Source: Congeria kusceri (lineage: Eukaryota > Mollusca > Bivalvia > Myida > Dreissenidae). Taken from it: DNA of 64,000 nt. The position numbers and the translations under genes are program-made. This document shows, in pieces, positions 51,192 through 63,909 of the stretch. The notes under the pieces were generated by a model. That model was not told where the DNA came from and did no database searches. It was given only the letters and a program-made list of their open reading frames with translations. The stretch covers positions 39,324,426 through 39,388,425 of the forward strand of contig CM051036.1 in assembly GCA_027627225.1 (NCBI GenBank), read 5' to 3'. Positions within the stretch are counted from its first letter, which is position 1, and the number at the start of each line of letters is the position of its first letter.

Positions 51192-51829
51192 GAAATGTGC
51201 TCCGACAGTGAAAATGTAAAATTTTATTTCACCAATAAAATGCGATATTTCACTGAAAAGCATATAATGAAATGAGAGAAAGTACACTGCACAAGCACCA
51301 TAACTCTTACATGTCCAGTTGTCGAATTTCTTCCCTTTTGTCAGTTATTCTTTGGGTACCGTATACACTACTTTTTCACCAAGCACGTGTGGTTTCCTAG
51401 CGTGCTAGAGAACATTTAGATAAACGTGTGGTAAACAAGAGTCATTACATTTATTTCTGAATTATCGCTATTGAGTTTTCTTGTCGATAACATAACTCTA
51501 AAACTCATCGAGTTATTTTTCGATGAAGAATTATAGGGTATTGAGAAAATCTTCAATGAACGATAATCATAAGATTAACGTCTCCATTTTTCTAACAGCT
51601 ATGCTTAATTTCGTTCGTTATGTTTGTTATCCGAATCATAACCAAATCTTGACTCATATATTTCTTTTGACGGGCGTAATTGAACACATACACAACAATA
51701 TACATGTGCTATTTTCCATGATGTGTGCACATTATTCAAAGAAACGGCGTTTTTGTAATAAGTTAAAAAGTGCATGACTAATTTACAATTTCTAAATCTG
51801 ACCCAGGAATTTCCGATTTGAAATAAATT

Positions 51830-53340
51830 TCCATTTGCAGTGTGCCTGTGTATGCAAAGGGACCGGAAGGAAAAAACTTTTTAGTTTTAAAATATGGACG
51901 CCGAATGTTTTATTCTTGACGGATTCGGGGTCTTCGGCAAACCGTCGGCAACCATTCTGGATGTTCGGGAACCCATCGCCATTGACTAGGCATCTTCGGC
52001 CATCTTCGGAAAGCCTTCTGCTTCGAGGCTTCGTAATCTGTTTAGCCATCCCGAGCGGCCTCTGCAGGACGCTGAATCGATGTCAAAAGCTCTCCGAAAA
52101 CGACGAGTGGAAGAGTTCTGTTCGCGTATACACGCAGGAGCTATGCCGATCATATAATGAAAGATGCCGAATCGTCGCTGAAGAAGCCGACTGTCAGCAG
52201 AAAGGACGCCGAGCATGAGTCGTGTTTCCCGAACTATAAAAGAGCGACAACAGAAGTCAATTTGCCGATAGTTTTCGAAGTGACAATATCGGCATTGTTC
52301 TTGTTAATTTAACACGTATCATGGTGCAAGTCAATGGCAAGCTACTCAAGAACAGATTTAGCGAGAAGTTACCAGTCAGTCAGCCCTTGAACCCTCAAGA
52401 AGGTATGAACCTTGGTCTTGGTCTTGAAGGCGAAAACCTTCATCTGAAACCCAAGCTGGGAAGAAAAAAACTATGAAAAAGTCTCTAAGGGATGCCGAAG
52501 CACATCACACTCTTTTTGGCTATTAATGAAGGCAATGCCAAGAGAAAGCCAACCGTATGGGGCATGTTGCACCTTCTCTCAAATTTTGCGGCCATTTCCC
52601 GTCAGGTCTCTGGAGTATTTGGAATTACCAGAACTTCATCCTTATACTCCCGAAGCTGGGGAGTAGACACTTCTGGGACAAATGGCATACCGTTTTCGCA
52701 GCAGTGCAGAAGTTATACACCAAGGAGGCGTACATGTCCACAGATGTAATAAAACTCAGCGCCATCGCAAGCTTATGGCCAGCAGGTTGTGCGTTACGGA
52801 ACCATGTGTATTTTTTTCTGATTGCGAGGCGTTGGACGCTGGAGTGTGTCATCCAACATTGTTGGCGCTATCCTCAAATACATTTTACCCCACAATCGAT
52901 ATCTATGTCAGGTGCAATGCCAAGAAAAGCATGACATCAAGTGCAAAGTGCACCTAACATCCATTGTCGGGCTAGCAACTGATATCAGATTGTAGTTTTG
53001 CGTCGTTGATATACCCGGACCCTCAATTCGGCAACATTTCAGCATTCTGTCGACAACAAATCGGCAACTATTCAGCATGTTCTGCAATGTTACCGCAACC
53101 TTTCCGCACGATCGGTAAACAATCGGGAGCTAATCCCGAAACTGTCGGCATTCTTCCGCGTTGCATTCGGTGACTTCGGATAGGTTTCGGGGTTTATACC
53201 GCAACCTGTCTTATGCCACTCAGCGAATATATGCCGAACAATTACAGTGGCCAAGCTCCGCCCATTTTATTCCGAAAGGACCGAAAGTAGCACATTTTTA
53301 TCGGCAACCCTTACGCAAAGCATCGGGGCTGTAGTGGTCG
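51830..53340. other. GC-richer block of unknown origin, probably a decayed mobile element
   Basis: Base composition rises clearly above the flanks. Short open frames of 60-127 codons overlap in several frames on both strands, none with a domain I recognise. CGGCAAC- and CCGCAAC-like words recur, most densely at 53025-53200. It could be an old retrotransposon or a gene fragment with frameshifts; I cannot decide. Confidence 0.4.
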
Positions 53341-53357
53341 TTAGGTTTTAAGCAGCC

Positions 53358-53560
53358 GGTGGGTGTTTTTGAATTGGCATTTTTACAGTCAACAGGAGTG
53401 CTTGTCTGTAAACTGCTCCAAAATAGGACTGAGGAAATGCCAAGACCAGATTGATTGTCAGCACGCCGTCTCTAGAATGTTCCGCGATTTACTTCTTGAT
53501 AATCCTCGATAAATCCGCGCTCTTTCTGCTGAACACTTGGGTGTCGCTGAAGTAAAACCA
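53358..53560. repeat. Dispersed repeat, copy 1
   Basis: Shares AATTGGCATTTTTACAGTCA, CTGTAAACTGCTCC, AAGACCAGATTGATT and GAATGTTCCGCGATTTACT with 62128-62331 in the same orientation, with about 10-15 percent differences by eye. The family is not recognised. Confidence 0.75.
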
Positions 53561-53963
53561 AACTAGTACACATTTTCATGACTTGAATTAAGGGCACTAT
53601 TGATCACAATGTTAATCAATTTAGTGTTTGTGTCGTGTTTTGCTTTTTGTGTACTGATATGCATAGACCACTGCTGGTACGGCTAGAGATTTGTAATCTC
53701 CTTGTACATTTTGAAATCTGGCCAGTACATCCAGTAAATAACTTGTTAGGTGCACGATGCACGAAGTATTACACAAAAATCAAGAATAGGTCTGGTAATT
53801 GTTTTGAACAATGTTCTAAAATGTTTTTATACCATTCTTTAAATTGCAATGTTAAATCTGGTAAATTTTATACAGACACGCTTATAAAAGTAGGAGTTAA
53901 GTTTTAATTGCTTGCCAACATTGGATGGATTGACGTCTAGCTTTGAACGAGTCGCTCATTGTT

Positions 53964-53981
53964 TTAACCCATTTGTGCCGG
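53964..53981. repeat. Possible piggyBac-type terminus next to TTAA
   Basis: TTAA followed by CCCATTTGTGCCGG resembles piggyBac ends (TTAA then CCC and TTTGTGCC). It lies left of the transposase relic at 54340-55393 and may be the element's end. The matching right end was not found. Confidence 0.4.
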
Positions 53982-54339
53982 ATTTTTTTTTATTTAAAAA
54001 AAAGGTATAAAACATTGAACAACCATATATTTATAACATATCTGGGTATATTTTTCAGATATTACCACTATAATTTTGTTTTAAGTGTTTTAATTTTTTG
54101 TCTACAAAAGTAGAAAACAGGCGCAAATGCGTATATTTAATATAATTCAAGAATATATGTGAAGATAACCATTTTATTGGCTCACTAGATATGTTCAAGA
54201 AGTAGAACTCCAAGAGTTTGTACAGATAATATGTTTTATTATTTTGTCTACAACAGTAGACATTAGGCACAAAAGTGTACACTCTGAAATTTATGCTAAC
54301 ATGAATTATTATTGTTCAAACGACTTTCAAGCCTTTGGG

Positions 54340-55393
54340 TTTGACAGTTTGAATACCTAAATACTGTGGAATACTTCAAAGCATCTTCTGTGCACTCCAA
54401 CAATACATTTTGAGCATATCGTCCTGCATTTCTTTTCACACAACTAACAACGCACTTCTCTTGATTGCTCTGCATAATTATTTATTTCATCAAGTCGGAT
54501 GTGGTCAGGGATTCTTTTGAACAGTGGCCTCATCCGGCCTCTTGACCTTCCTCGACTTACTACAGGGGTACGTCCTTGGGCAAGTAGCACAGTGATCCTG
54601 GCTCGTTTGACACCTAAAAGATATAATGGTTGCCTACTTGTTGCCTCGATAGCGCGGTAAATGTGCCATGTCTGTTGTACCGCAAGATCTGTTCAATACA
54701 TGAACACTGGCGACTACCACTTTTTGGATCTGATACAGATATAATACTTTTCAACGTTTTCGTCCATTCTATCCACAACTCCAATTGTTTGGTTCTAATG
54801 CCAAAGATATGATATGGTTGCGGAAGGCGGACACTAGCTCTTGTCTGCTTTGACCACCATGATTATTGCTGCAGAGGCTCAACTCGACGACAATTCGACA
54901 CCACGGTCACTATATTGTTGTCATTCCACCTCATCACTATGAGACCTTTGTGTGCGTAATATCTTTTATCATAGCTCACTCTTGGTGTTTTTCCCCATGT
55001 CCTTCTCATTTTTGAATAGGCAATCTTCTATTCAGATGGTCTCTGTGCAAGATACTCCCATATCTGTAAGCCGGTCCACACGTTTCTTAGGAGTAAATAG
55101 GTTGTCAAAAGTCAAGTGATATGCATCTTTCTGTAGCTCCGAAAGCAGGCCCATAACTACTGATCCAACCTATGTCGTACTGTCGCTGTCGCTGGTTGGT
55201 CTAACTGATGTTCAGTTAGGTTATTGTAACCTACTTCTTTGTCTTCGCTTGCACTATCTTCATCTGTCAATTCATCTACAATGGGTGGGAGAACATGTCT
55301 GTTTGCCCTTTCAATGTCACATTCATCCTCAAGCATTGATATGATTTCATTTACCATATAACTTCTGTAAATATAAGAAATATTCATGTGCAA
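54340..55393 (-). pseudogene. piggyBac transposase relic with internal deletion
   Basis: Read on the minus strand. 55160-55393 holds an acidic N-terminal region (VLPPIVDELTDEDSASEDKE) typical of PGBD-type proteins. From 55150 downward come fragments in shifting frames with stops: LQKDAYHLTFDNLFTPK, GVSCTETI, VMRWNDNNIVTVVSNCRRVE, VVDRMDENVEKYYI, IRSKKW and KRIPDHIRLDEIN, in the order of the DDE_Tnp_1_7 domain. The central part with the first catalytic aspartates is missing at about 55150-55160, and several stops interrupt the rest, so no active enzyme can be made. The C-terminal cysteine-rich region is only faintly visible to about 54340. Confidence 0.8.
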
Positions 55394-55619
55394 GAACTAC
55401 AATAGTTCTCCATGAAAAATATGAATGCATTGTTTGGACATAGAGCGTTGGTGCACACATATTAAGTGCAACATACTAGACTCATTTGTATCATTTAAAA
55501 CAATGTTTACCAAGTCACAAGTGTTGCTATAACATAGGCCGTGAACATTGCTATTTTTTACTTTGTTTTCCATACTCAATGACTCAAATATTTAGGCCTT
55601 CTCCTCTGAAACCAATAAG

Positions 55620-55870
55620 CCGACGTTGATAAGACATCTTAGATATGTTCCTTGGGTGGTCATTTGCCAAAGTTGCTCAAATGGTTCCGGTCCGTTGCAC
55701 AAATGGTCACCAGACTAAAACTAGGAAAATCAAGAACAGAAAAATGACAGCTTCTTAAACTTGGCTAGATATTGAAATAATGGCCCCAAACTTCTCCTTA
55801 TACGATCCACTACTAAAGTTGCTCAAATGTTTCCGTACCACTGCAGAAAATGGCCACTAGAGCTAATCAG
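55620..55870. repeat. Family A' fragment
   Basis: Two degenerate monomers with ATGTTCCTTGGGTGGTCAT, CAAATGGTTCCGG and CACTGCAGAAAATGGCCACT, the same family as 6150-6990 in NCOA5. It lies just upstream of the transposase relic. Confidence 0.65.
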
Positions 55871-58490
55871 GTGCCTTTTCCTTCTGGCAGTCCACAAATT
55901 CCATACTTGCACATACAATAAAATAAATTTAAAATGAAATTGGTTATTTTATTATTATTCAGCAAAATAATTTTACACTTATATATTTTGTTCGATACTG
56001 CTCTGTCCGATTATTCTTTTTACATACATTATTGTAGTAACTTATGACACGGTCTTTTATTTCTTATTAATTTTCATCATTATCTTGAAATTACTGTCCT
56101 CAGCTCCTTTATTGTTTTGTTAAGTAACTGAATTTGCATTTTATTATCTTCGGGCAATGAAAATGTTTCAGTATCAATAACACTGCTATCATTCGAGGTG
56201 TATTTTGAAATCTCTTAATACTGAGACGCCTAAATCAGCATTCTAGAAGGCTTCACTGGTGTTAATGTTATCGTTAAAACCGATATTTAATTGCCTTTAA
56301 GGATGTCACATCCATTTGAATTTTTGAATTTAAAATATGAAAATGGAAATGACAAGATAATTCATGCATCATAAAATAGTTTTGTCGCATTATCAGAACT
56401 AGATTGGATCGGATTATTTGTTTAAAATATTCTTGTTTTGTTGTTATTTTTATCTTATAATTGTAAATCACATTATGTAACTTGCTAAATTCGTCTCTCC
56501 ATTTACGAGCACAAATTGTTGCGTCTCGTTTAGGACTGGTAGTAGTGGTAAGACTGGTTCTACGCCGTCACCTAAATTACTCTGAAATGGTAACCGGAAT
56601 GGTTATTCACTTTAACAATTATGTAGTTAAAAATACAGTTCATTGTGTCAAATAGTTGTCGGAGTTTTGAGTTGACTATACATAGTAAGATGGGAAACAT
56701 GGTTTGTTCATTATTTATTATTTTGTTACAACATTGCTAGGCGCAGTGCAGTTTTGGGGTAGATCATGTACTTCAAGTAATGTATTTCAACCGTTTATTT
56801 AAAAGCGACTACGGTATGTCTACGGAAAGGGCTCCACGGGGGCAACTGCAGTAAAACATCTAGAAGATAAGTATGAATTATGGCATATAATAAAAGTAAA
56901 AATATACATATAACGAACAAAGATATTCCGCAGTCTGAGAAAACAATCATTATATAATTTAGGTCGTGTTTGTTTGACCCTTTAATTGTTTATACCTTGA
57001 CCTAAGATCTTTGTAGACCCTTCAATGTTTGTGTTTCATTTGTGCGAAAATATTGAATAATTTTATTATATTCCTAGTTACGTACCTTTTTCATTATAAC
57101 ATATTCAAGTAGCAAAACGTTTGCATCATGTAGCTATAATTGCCATTGACTTATACGATATATCAACACCACTCTTCATGTTTGTTTGAAAGCGTATCAA
57201 TATCGTTGTCATTTTATTCTTGGTTTTGGTAAAAAATGTTGTCCGCAAATTATCATACCTGAAAATATTACTAGCACGTTATAATAAATAAACATCATCG
57301 CCAAATCGTTTCATCAGTATGTTGACATAGTCTTATATGTGTCCCGATATTGGCAACGTTTTATACTTGTCCACTCAAAGTTCCAAAGTTAATTTATGTG
57401 TAGAAACAAGCATGGTGATTGGAATGTTACTAATTCAACAACGACCCAAATATAAATTATGGCAAAATGTGTTAAGTCATTTCTAACGTCATTTCTAATG
57501 TACACATGCAAGATGCTGCAACAACAGCAGTTGCGTATGTTCTCTTAATTTGCTTGAGATATTAAATCGACTATAATATAGGTGTCCTCCTTTTAATTTA
57601 TATTACGTAGAAGCGAGCTGGCACACGTCTACAATCGTACAATCCTTTCAATGTACGTAAAGTACAAAATAAATATTGCTTGTGCATGATGTCAGACATC
57701 TTGTGGGGTTTCTTAGAGCTTATTGAATCTGTCAAGGTCAGGATTACTTATGTACCGAACAAGATTGCATTTTCCATCCTAACTATATTACTAATATATA
57801 TATATATACTGTACGTAACTGTGGCACTGTGGCTTGCAATGGACGTTAACATTTTCTTTTCCTTATGACCAATCCAAGCAACTCTGTAAATGACTTCTGG
57901 AGTGATGGAAATACTTTAGACACGTACGTTGACAATTATTTTACAACCCTGCAAGCAATACAATGCCAAGCAAGTTGGTGCCTGGTTTACATGTATATGG
58001 ACTGATTAGCTTTGCATCACTTAACAGTAACAGGTGATCGTAGAATGAAACATACTTTATATCTTAACTTTGTCGTTGTTATCCACGACGATGTGGTTAA
58101 GCGTTTATTCAAGGCATTTTGATAATCACCATGTTATACATGCGTTAAAGTGCTGTATGCAAAGATCTAGAAGTATTTTAAAACAAAACAATATTTTGAA
58201 ATAACTAGATGCTTGAATTAAGAAGGACCATAACCCTACTAATAAATTCGTATAAATCCCTAAAAAAGAAACCTTTTTTATTTGTATTTTTTATTGTATG
58301 TTTGTGGGATTTCGGAAATACTGTATATGATGATATATCACCGTCATGTTTTTGAAGAAATGTTACGCGTCGAAATGTAATAGTTTAAAAAAGAAATGTA
58401 CATGGTTTGATAATGATTGTTAATTAGCTACGGAACAATTTTATATTGCTACAAGAACGCTATATTCATATAATTGTCAGGAGAATAATC
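55871..58490. other. No features recognised
   Basis: AT-rich sequence with short open frames only. A small TA microsatellite lies near 57795-57808. Nothing else could be supported on either strand. Confidence 0.5.
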
Positions 58491-58499
58491 TTGCCTTTT

Positions 58500-59560
58500 T
58501 AAATGAAAGAAAACATTTCTGTGAAACAAAATGGATTTCCAAGGCTAAATATTTCTCTAAAGAAAAGTGCAAATTTTCAGAGATGAGCAAAAAGTCTTCG
58601 CGCAAAGGTTAAAAAAATCACATTGTCTTTATCTAGCAGTTTCAATGAAAATGTTAAATCACTTTGTTAATATATCAGATACACAGGAGGGTAATTTTAA
58701 TAGCAATAATCCTGTCTATATTGAGCAGCTTGAATGCTCACTGACAAGGTTAGAGTACACCTGGATACCAAAACCAAATTATCATTATAGTATGCTATAA
58801 TTGTTCCAATATTGTAATATGGTTCTAATATTTCGGGTGTGTATAATATAACAGATATTGACAAATTACATGTTCGATTTTTAAAACACCTTCTCGGAGT
58901 CAAATAGCAGACCCCAAATTATGCTGTTTTTGGTGAATATGATCGTTTTCCCCCTTCTATTCTATGTAAAGTAAGGGCTATACGTTTTTGGTTAAAGATT
59001 ATGAAAAAAAGAAAATCACCTATGTACAATATATATTCTGACATATAAAATACTAATTATATATAGTGCCTGCTGGTTTAAGAGAATTAATACTATTATT
59101 GATCATTAGGATTTTAATAATATTCGTCAAAACTTTTTAAAGGAAATTAATTAGTATAAAAAGTTATCTTAGAGATACGTTTATGCAGGAATGGCACGCA
59201 ACCATTCAATCAATGCCTATACAACATTTCTACTACATATTTAAAACAGAGTTCGTTTGTGAATAATATTTGTTGGAGATTAAAAAGGGGGATTTTGCTC
59301 GTTCCAGATTATCGTCTTATCATTTAGAAATTGATTCTGGCAGATTAATTAATGGTGTTGATCGTGAAGAAAGATTATAATATGAATGTTGTAGAATCTT
59401 TTTACTTTGCTGTGATAATTATAGATATTTGAGAACGAAACATATAGGGAACATCTCGTGGCCAACTGCAAACTTATTTAAAACTGTTATGTCATCAAAA
59501 TGTTAAGACTCTGTTAGGTGTGTGTATAAACTATAAACATATTTATGAATATGTAATTGA
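58500..59560 (+). pseudogene. Decayed non-LTR retrotransposon (LINE) 3' region
   Basis: Translating across several frameshifts gives pieces typical of the C-terminal part of LINE ORF2: ITDIDKLHVRFLKHLLGVK, QTPNYAVFGEYDRFPPSILC, KVRAIRFWLKIM, then QEWHATIQSMP-like and RTKHIGNISWPTANLFKTVM segments. Upstream (58500-58760) are weak matches to the endonuclease-RT linker. The palm region with the reverse transcriptase active site appears absent between them. Many stops; not functional. Confidence 0.7.
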
Positions 59561-62127
59561 ACTTACCTAATCAACTATTATGTATTTGTATCAATTCCTT
59601 GTCTTTGCCATAATTTATTTATTTTGTTAATGGCTAAAGGCATTTTGGGTTTTGCCGATTGCCAATAAATCTTAAAACGAGAACGTCTATTTAATTATAG
59701 GTTTGGAATGATGACGGTTGTGATTTAATGTAACTCGCGACCTAAATTTGTTTTTGCAAGTCTTAGACGAAATTTTGATATAATTTGGACGCACAATTGA
59801 CAGTTTTGGCACAATTCCAAATTGCTATATTTGAAATAGAATTACTCATATTCAAGATCACCGAATTCTTTCCAAGACACATAATTGCTGATAAATGACA
59901 GTCTAATATCTGTCAAAAACAACAATTTTTCTTATTCAGTAGCAGTGCATCAGTGTAGAAAATATGATATTCTTTGAACCATCAGAAATGCTGTTAAGAA
60001 TATATTGAATCGTTACCTCGTCTCGAAAATACATTTCTACAGCCCGCCTTTCAAACACATCCAATACTAGTCTTCAGTAACATCCAATACTTTTGCTTTT
60101 GGTTTTTAATTCATTGGAAGTGACAGTCGACTTTGAGGAAATACTGTACATAAAGTACAGGAAAGCGACAGGAAAATTTTATATGGCTAAATAAAACAGC
60201 ATAATTCACATTTCTGTTGAAGATACAATTGCAAATTTTACGAAACATACTGAAATTCATGTCCAACTCCAAACAAAATTATTTTTAACTTTCTGAATTT
60301 TTTTTATGGCACCTGAAAAGGAAGTATTATTATGCAATAGAATATGCTACAATAACTATAATAATTACAGGAAAAAGCAGTATTCAAATTCGTTGCTTTA
60401 AAAGTTTTTTATCGATGTCTATATGTACATTGTATGTATGAATGCATGATTGGTGTCAGGAGTATAATAGGAAACATATATGTGAATAAGAAAACATAAT
60501 TTTATTGCACCTGGCAACTTGGATATTATAGCCAGAAATATATCGACCAAACACATATACGGTAAATGACAAAACGAGAAAGAGGACACTATTTAAACAG
60601 AAACTGAGCATTTCTTATATTTCAATCTCCTAGCAGAGTTGTCGTTCTCTGCAACGGCACAATGACAAGAATCTTGTCAAAACGGAAAAATGTATTTAAC
60701 GCACATTTAAGTTTATTTTTAGGACCACAAGCATAGAAATAAAGAATAAATGGTTTTTAAATGGTCATAAATGAGGAAAACTGAATAATTTTGATTTCTA
60801 TTAATGGAACTATTTTCATACACGTTTGCGCAGATGAAATCAGTTGTTTGTTTGTTTGTTTGGATTTTTCGCGGTATAAACAGTATTTCAGTCATATAAT
60901 GGCGGTCAGTTAACCCACTCACATTTTTCCTGGGTAAGCTGATTTACCAGTATTAAGTGCACATACTTATGCCAGTAATGAAATCAGTTCGCAGATGTAA
61001 ACAAAGGGGACAGAGTGGATGGTATTGTGAGTTTCGTTTTGAATGTTATTGTCATGTGACTAAATCAAGTAAGTTGGGGCTACTTTCCGAGCCAACTACA
61101 GAGGCGAATGGAATGTCGCCGGTGTCCAATATATTTCTTATATGTAAGTAATCACCTCTAATTAATTTAAAAACTAAGACATTATAGGCAGAATTTAACC
61201 TAACAACCACGTACAATATATACTATATATCGGAATAATGAAACTCCAGATACATTATCAGGAGAGAAACCCTTATTATCACCAGCTAGACCTTTATTTG
61301 AGGCAAGTGACGAAATATTAAACCAACTAATGTGTTATGTTGTTCATCATGTCGAGTCGCGCGTAACATTCACATTAACCCCACGCAATGTGTGCACTGT
61401 TAAATTTAGTAAATCACTTGTAAACAATTATAAACTTGCATTATGATATTAAATATTCAGACAAACTGCGTAATTCACAATTCTTAATGCGGAATTCGTG
61501 TTGCATGTAATGACGCATGCATTTAACAATGACTCCAAGGTTTTTTTTAAATGGTAAAGATTGATAACACAAACACGTTTGAGGGCATCTGCGTCTATCA
61601 TGTCTGATATAAGGTCGGCATATTATAAAACAGGCACCACGATACACTACTTAGTTAACTCAAACACAGATAATATAGATCATTAGAACGACCATTTGTC
61701 AACTATGTTATTAAATGAATTCCCACATTTAAAAGTGTTAATCAGTGCGAATTTAGGCCAAGAACGCTGGGGACAATCTGGTTATCTATAAATTAAAAGT
61801 AATATACACCGACCACTCTTTTAAATTTGACACACACTATTCGTAATAAAATGGTTAATTTTGCAAAATATGTCATCAGACTTGCATTTGAGTATTTCAA
61901 TCCTATACGCCCTTAAAGGTTTCTGGCATTTCATAGGTAATTTATTATAAAACAAACCAACTTTTCAGTCGAATATCGAAATTCGCAATTTGCTGCGATC
62001 AAATTTGCCTGGTGCCTGTTTATGCTAAAAGAAGCCTTGATATCGATGTGACTGGATATAAACAAGCCACAAAACGTATGCAATGGAATAAAAATTAGCC
62101 ACAACAGATTGAGATGGCGCATTAAGA
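59561..62127. other. No features recognised
   Basis: AT-rich, no repeat family or gene seen. Open frames of 63-68 codons have no recognisable domain. Confidence 0.5.
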
Positions 62128-62331
62128 AGTCAGTGGATGTTTTTCAATTGGCATTTTTACAGTCAACTGGATTGCTTGCCTGTAAACTGCTCCATAAATA
62201 GAGCTGAGGAAATGACAAGACCAGATTGATTTTCAGCAGGCCATCGCTAGAATGTTCCGCGATTTACTGCTTGATAATCCTCGGTAAATTGTTTTCATAT
62301 CCGCGCTTACTGGAAGTCGATGAAGTAAAAT
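62128..62331. repeat. Dispersed repeat, copy 2
   Basis: The partner of 53358-53560, same orientation. The similarity continues past TCCGCGCTT to GATGAAGTAAAA, with an internal gap relative to copy 1. Confidence 0.75.
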
Positions 62332-62467
62332 CGGAGGTTAATCCTCAAAACTTAAAGAATAGAAAGCCCAATGGTAATATTAGTTTAAATCATCCGAGAC
62401 GGCACTTTCCGCTTGTATGGTATTTTCTGTTTCAAGGAAGTCTCTTCTAAACATAAATCCACTGTAG

Positions 62468-62534
62468 GCGGAAAGTGTCGTCCCGGATTAGCCTGTGCGG
62501 ACTGCACAGACTAATCCGGGACGACACTTTACGC
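62468..62534. repeat. 67-bp near-perfect palindrome
   Basis: Arms GCGGAAAGTGTCGTCCCGG plus ATTAGCCTGTGC and the inverse GCACAGACTAATCCGGGACG plus ACACTTTACGC surround the 5-nt loop GGACT. Only about four pairs mismatch. I associate very similar palindromes with dreissenid mussel genomes from memory, unverified here. Confidence 0.85.
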
Positions 62535-63014
62535 ACATGCATTAAGACCGGTTTTCTCACGACGCGCCACAAGTATAGTACTTTAAGAAGCGTGAGATGT
62601 TTTAGTAATCTTTTTTTTAATTAATTACGTTAATGATACTATTGTCAATGTTACCATTTTTTTATTTAACGGGTCTATATTAACTAAAATCAAAGTTAAT
62701 ACAGAATGCAAGTCACATCTCGAGAATTGCAACGTGCAATATGCAAGTCGACTGCGTTCCAGTTTAATTGCCTAATGCAATTGTACAAACCGTGTATTTT
62801 TTGCTTAATTGCAGGGGTGTACCTGGCCGTGTTTTGAATATACGCACAGTTATAAAATACGGGTCGTTATTTTTGTGTCGCCTCAACTGTCAGAAAAGAT
62901 CTATGTGGAGAAAAGCATGTACTTACATGTATTGCTTTACATAAAATAAAGTGTCCGTTTGAATTTACTGACTGCAATTTTTTAAATAAAACCTTCCGAT
63001 TTAAGCACGTATTG

Positions 63015-63067
63015 GTCCTAACGCCTAACCACACAAAAACAAACACCTCTTGCGATGGGCAAGACTT
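63015..63067. repeat. 53-bp exact direct repeat, copy 1
   Basis: Begins GTCCTAACGCCTAACCACAC and ends CGATGGGCAAGACTT. It is identical at all 53 positions to 63857-63909; the flanking bases differ. Confidence 0.95.
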
Positions 63068-63856
63068 CTATTTGAGGGAATGGCAACTACATATTCATAC
63101 AAACATGTTCAATATAACATTGCACCATGTTTACAATTTACCATATATAATTGTTGCATAAATGATGTATAAACATTTAAACAAGTACAAGTCATAACTG
63201 CATTTTAATACAAGCGTGCACATATATAGAATATAATTATATATCATTATATAACAAGAGCATGTCGATTATTTCTCACATCATTGTTCATTGTTCTACT
63301 ACGTATTCCAACCAATTTGGAGATTCTTACTGAAAATACATACGAGACTATCATTCTCTTACTTTCAGCAACCATTTATATTATTTCAACAATGATTAGT
63401 GTTTTAAATAGAAATAATCGATATTCATCTCTGGAATAGTGGCCGGACAGGAAAAACCTCCTTTTTATGGGCTAAAGGTAGGAAACCTGTGTCTGATATC
63501 CTCACGGTACAGAATACCATGCATGTCTTTATCATTTGATGCCTCTTTTTAAAGACAATGCCAAGCTATTCCTCCGAATAATAATCACGGACAGATTAAC
63601 ATGCTCACAATCGCAATAAATATTATTGTGTATACGTATACACAAAATTGGAAGATATGCTCGTATGTTGTATATTTCGAATTTGAATATATGACCGCAC
63701 TGTGTGAAGCCAAGCCTAGAACTGGTTTCTATCCACCCGTTTATTCCCGCTTTAACACAGTCATGTGACTGACACGGTTGAGCACACCGCTCTTTGTATT
63801 CCTACGCGTTAGGACAATCGTTCTACCCTATACTGCGTAACGTGTAGAACTTGTAA

Positions 63857-63909
63857 GTCCTAACGCCTAACCACACAAAAACAAACACCTCTTGCGATGG
63901 GCAAGACTT
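63857..63909. repeat. 53-bp exact direct repeat, copy 2
   Basis: The second copy, 842 bp downstream of the first in the same orientation. A 10-bp inverted piece (GCGTTAGGAC) lies near 63805. The DNA between the copies and to the window end shows no gene. Confidence 0.95.

Noticed and set aside
51015..51287. Cysteine/arginine and histidine/threonine-rich small proteins
   Set aside because: Translations of the TG/GCGT microsatellite.
53358..62331. The 200-bp direct repeats as LTRs of a retrotransposon
   Set aside because: No primer-binding site, polypurine tract, gag or pol between them; the interval holds unrelated transposon relics.
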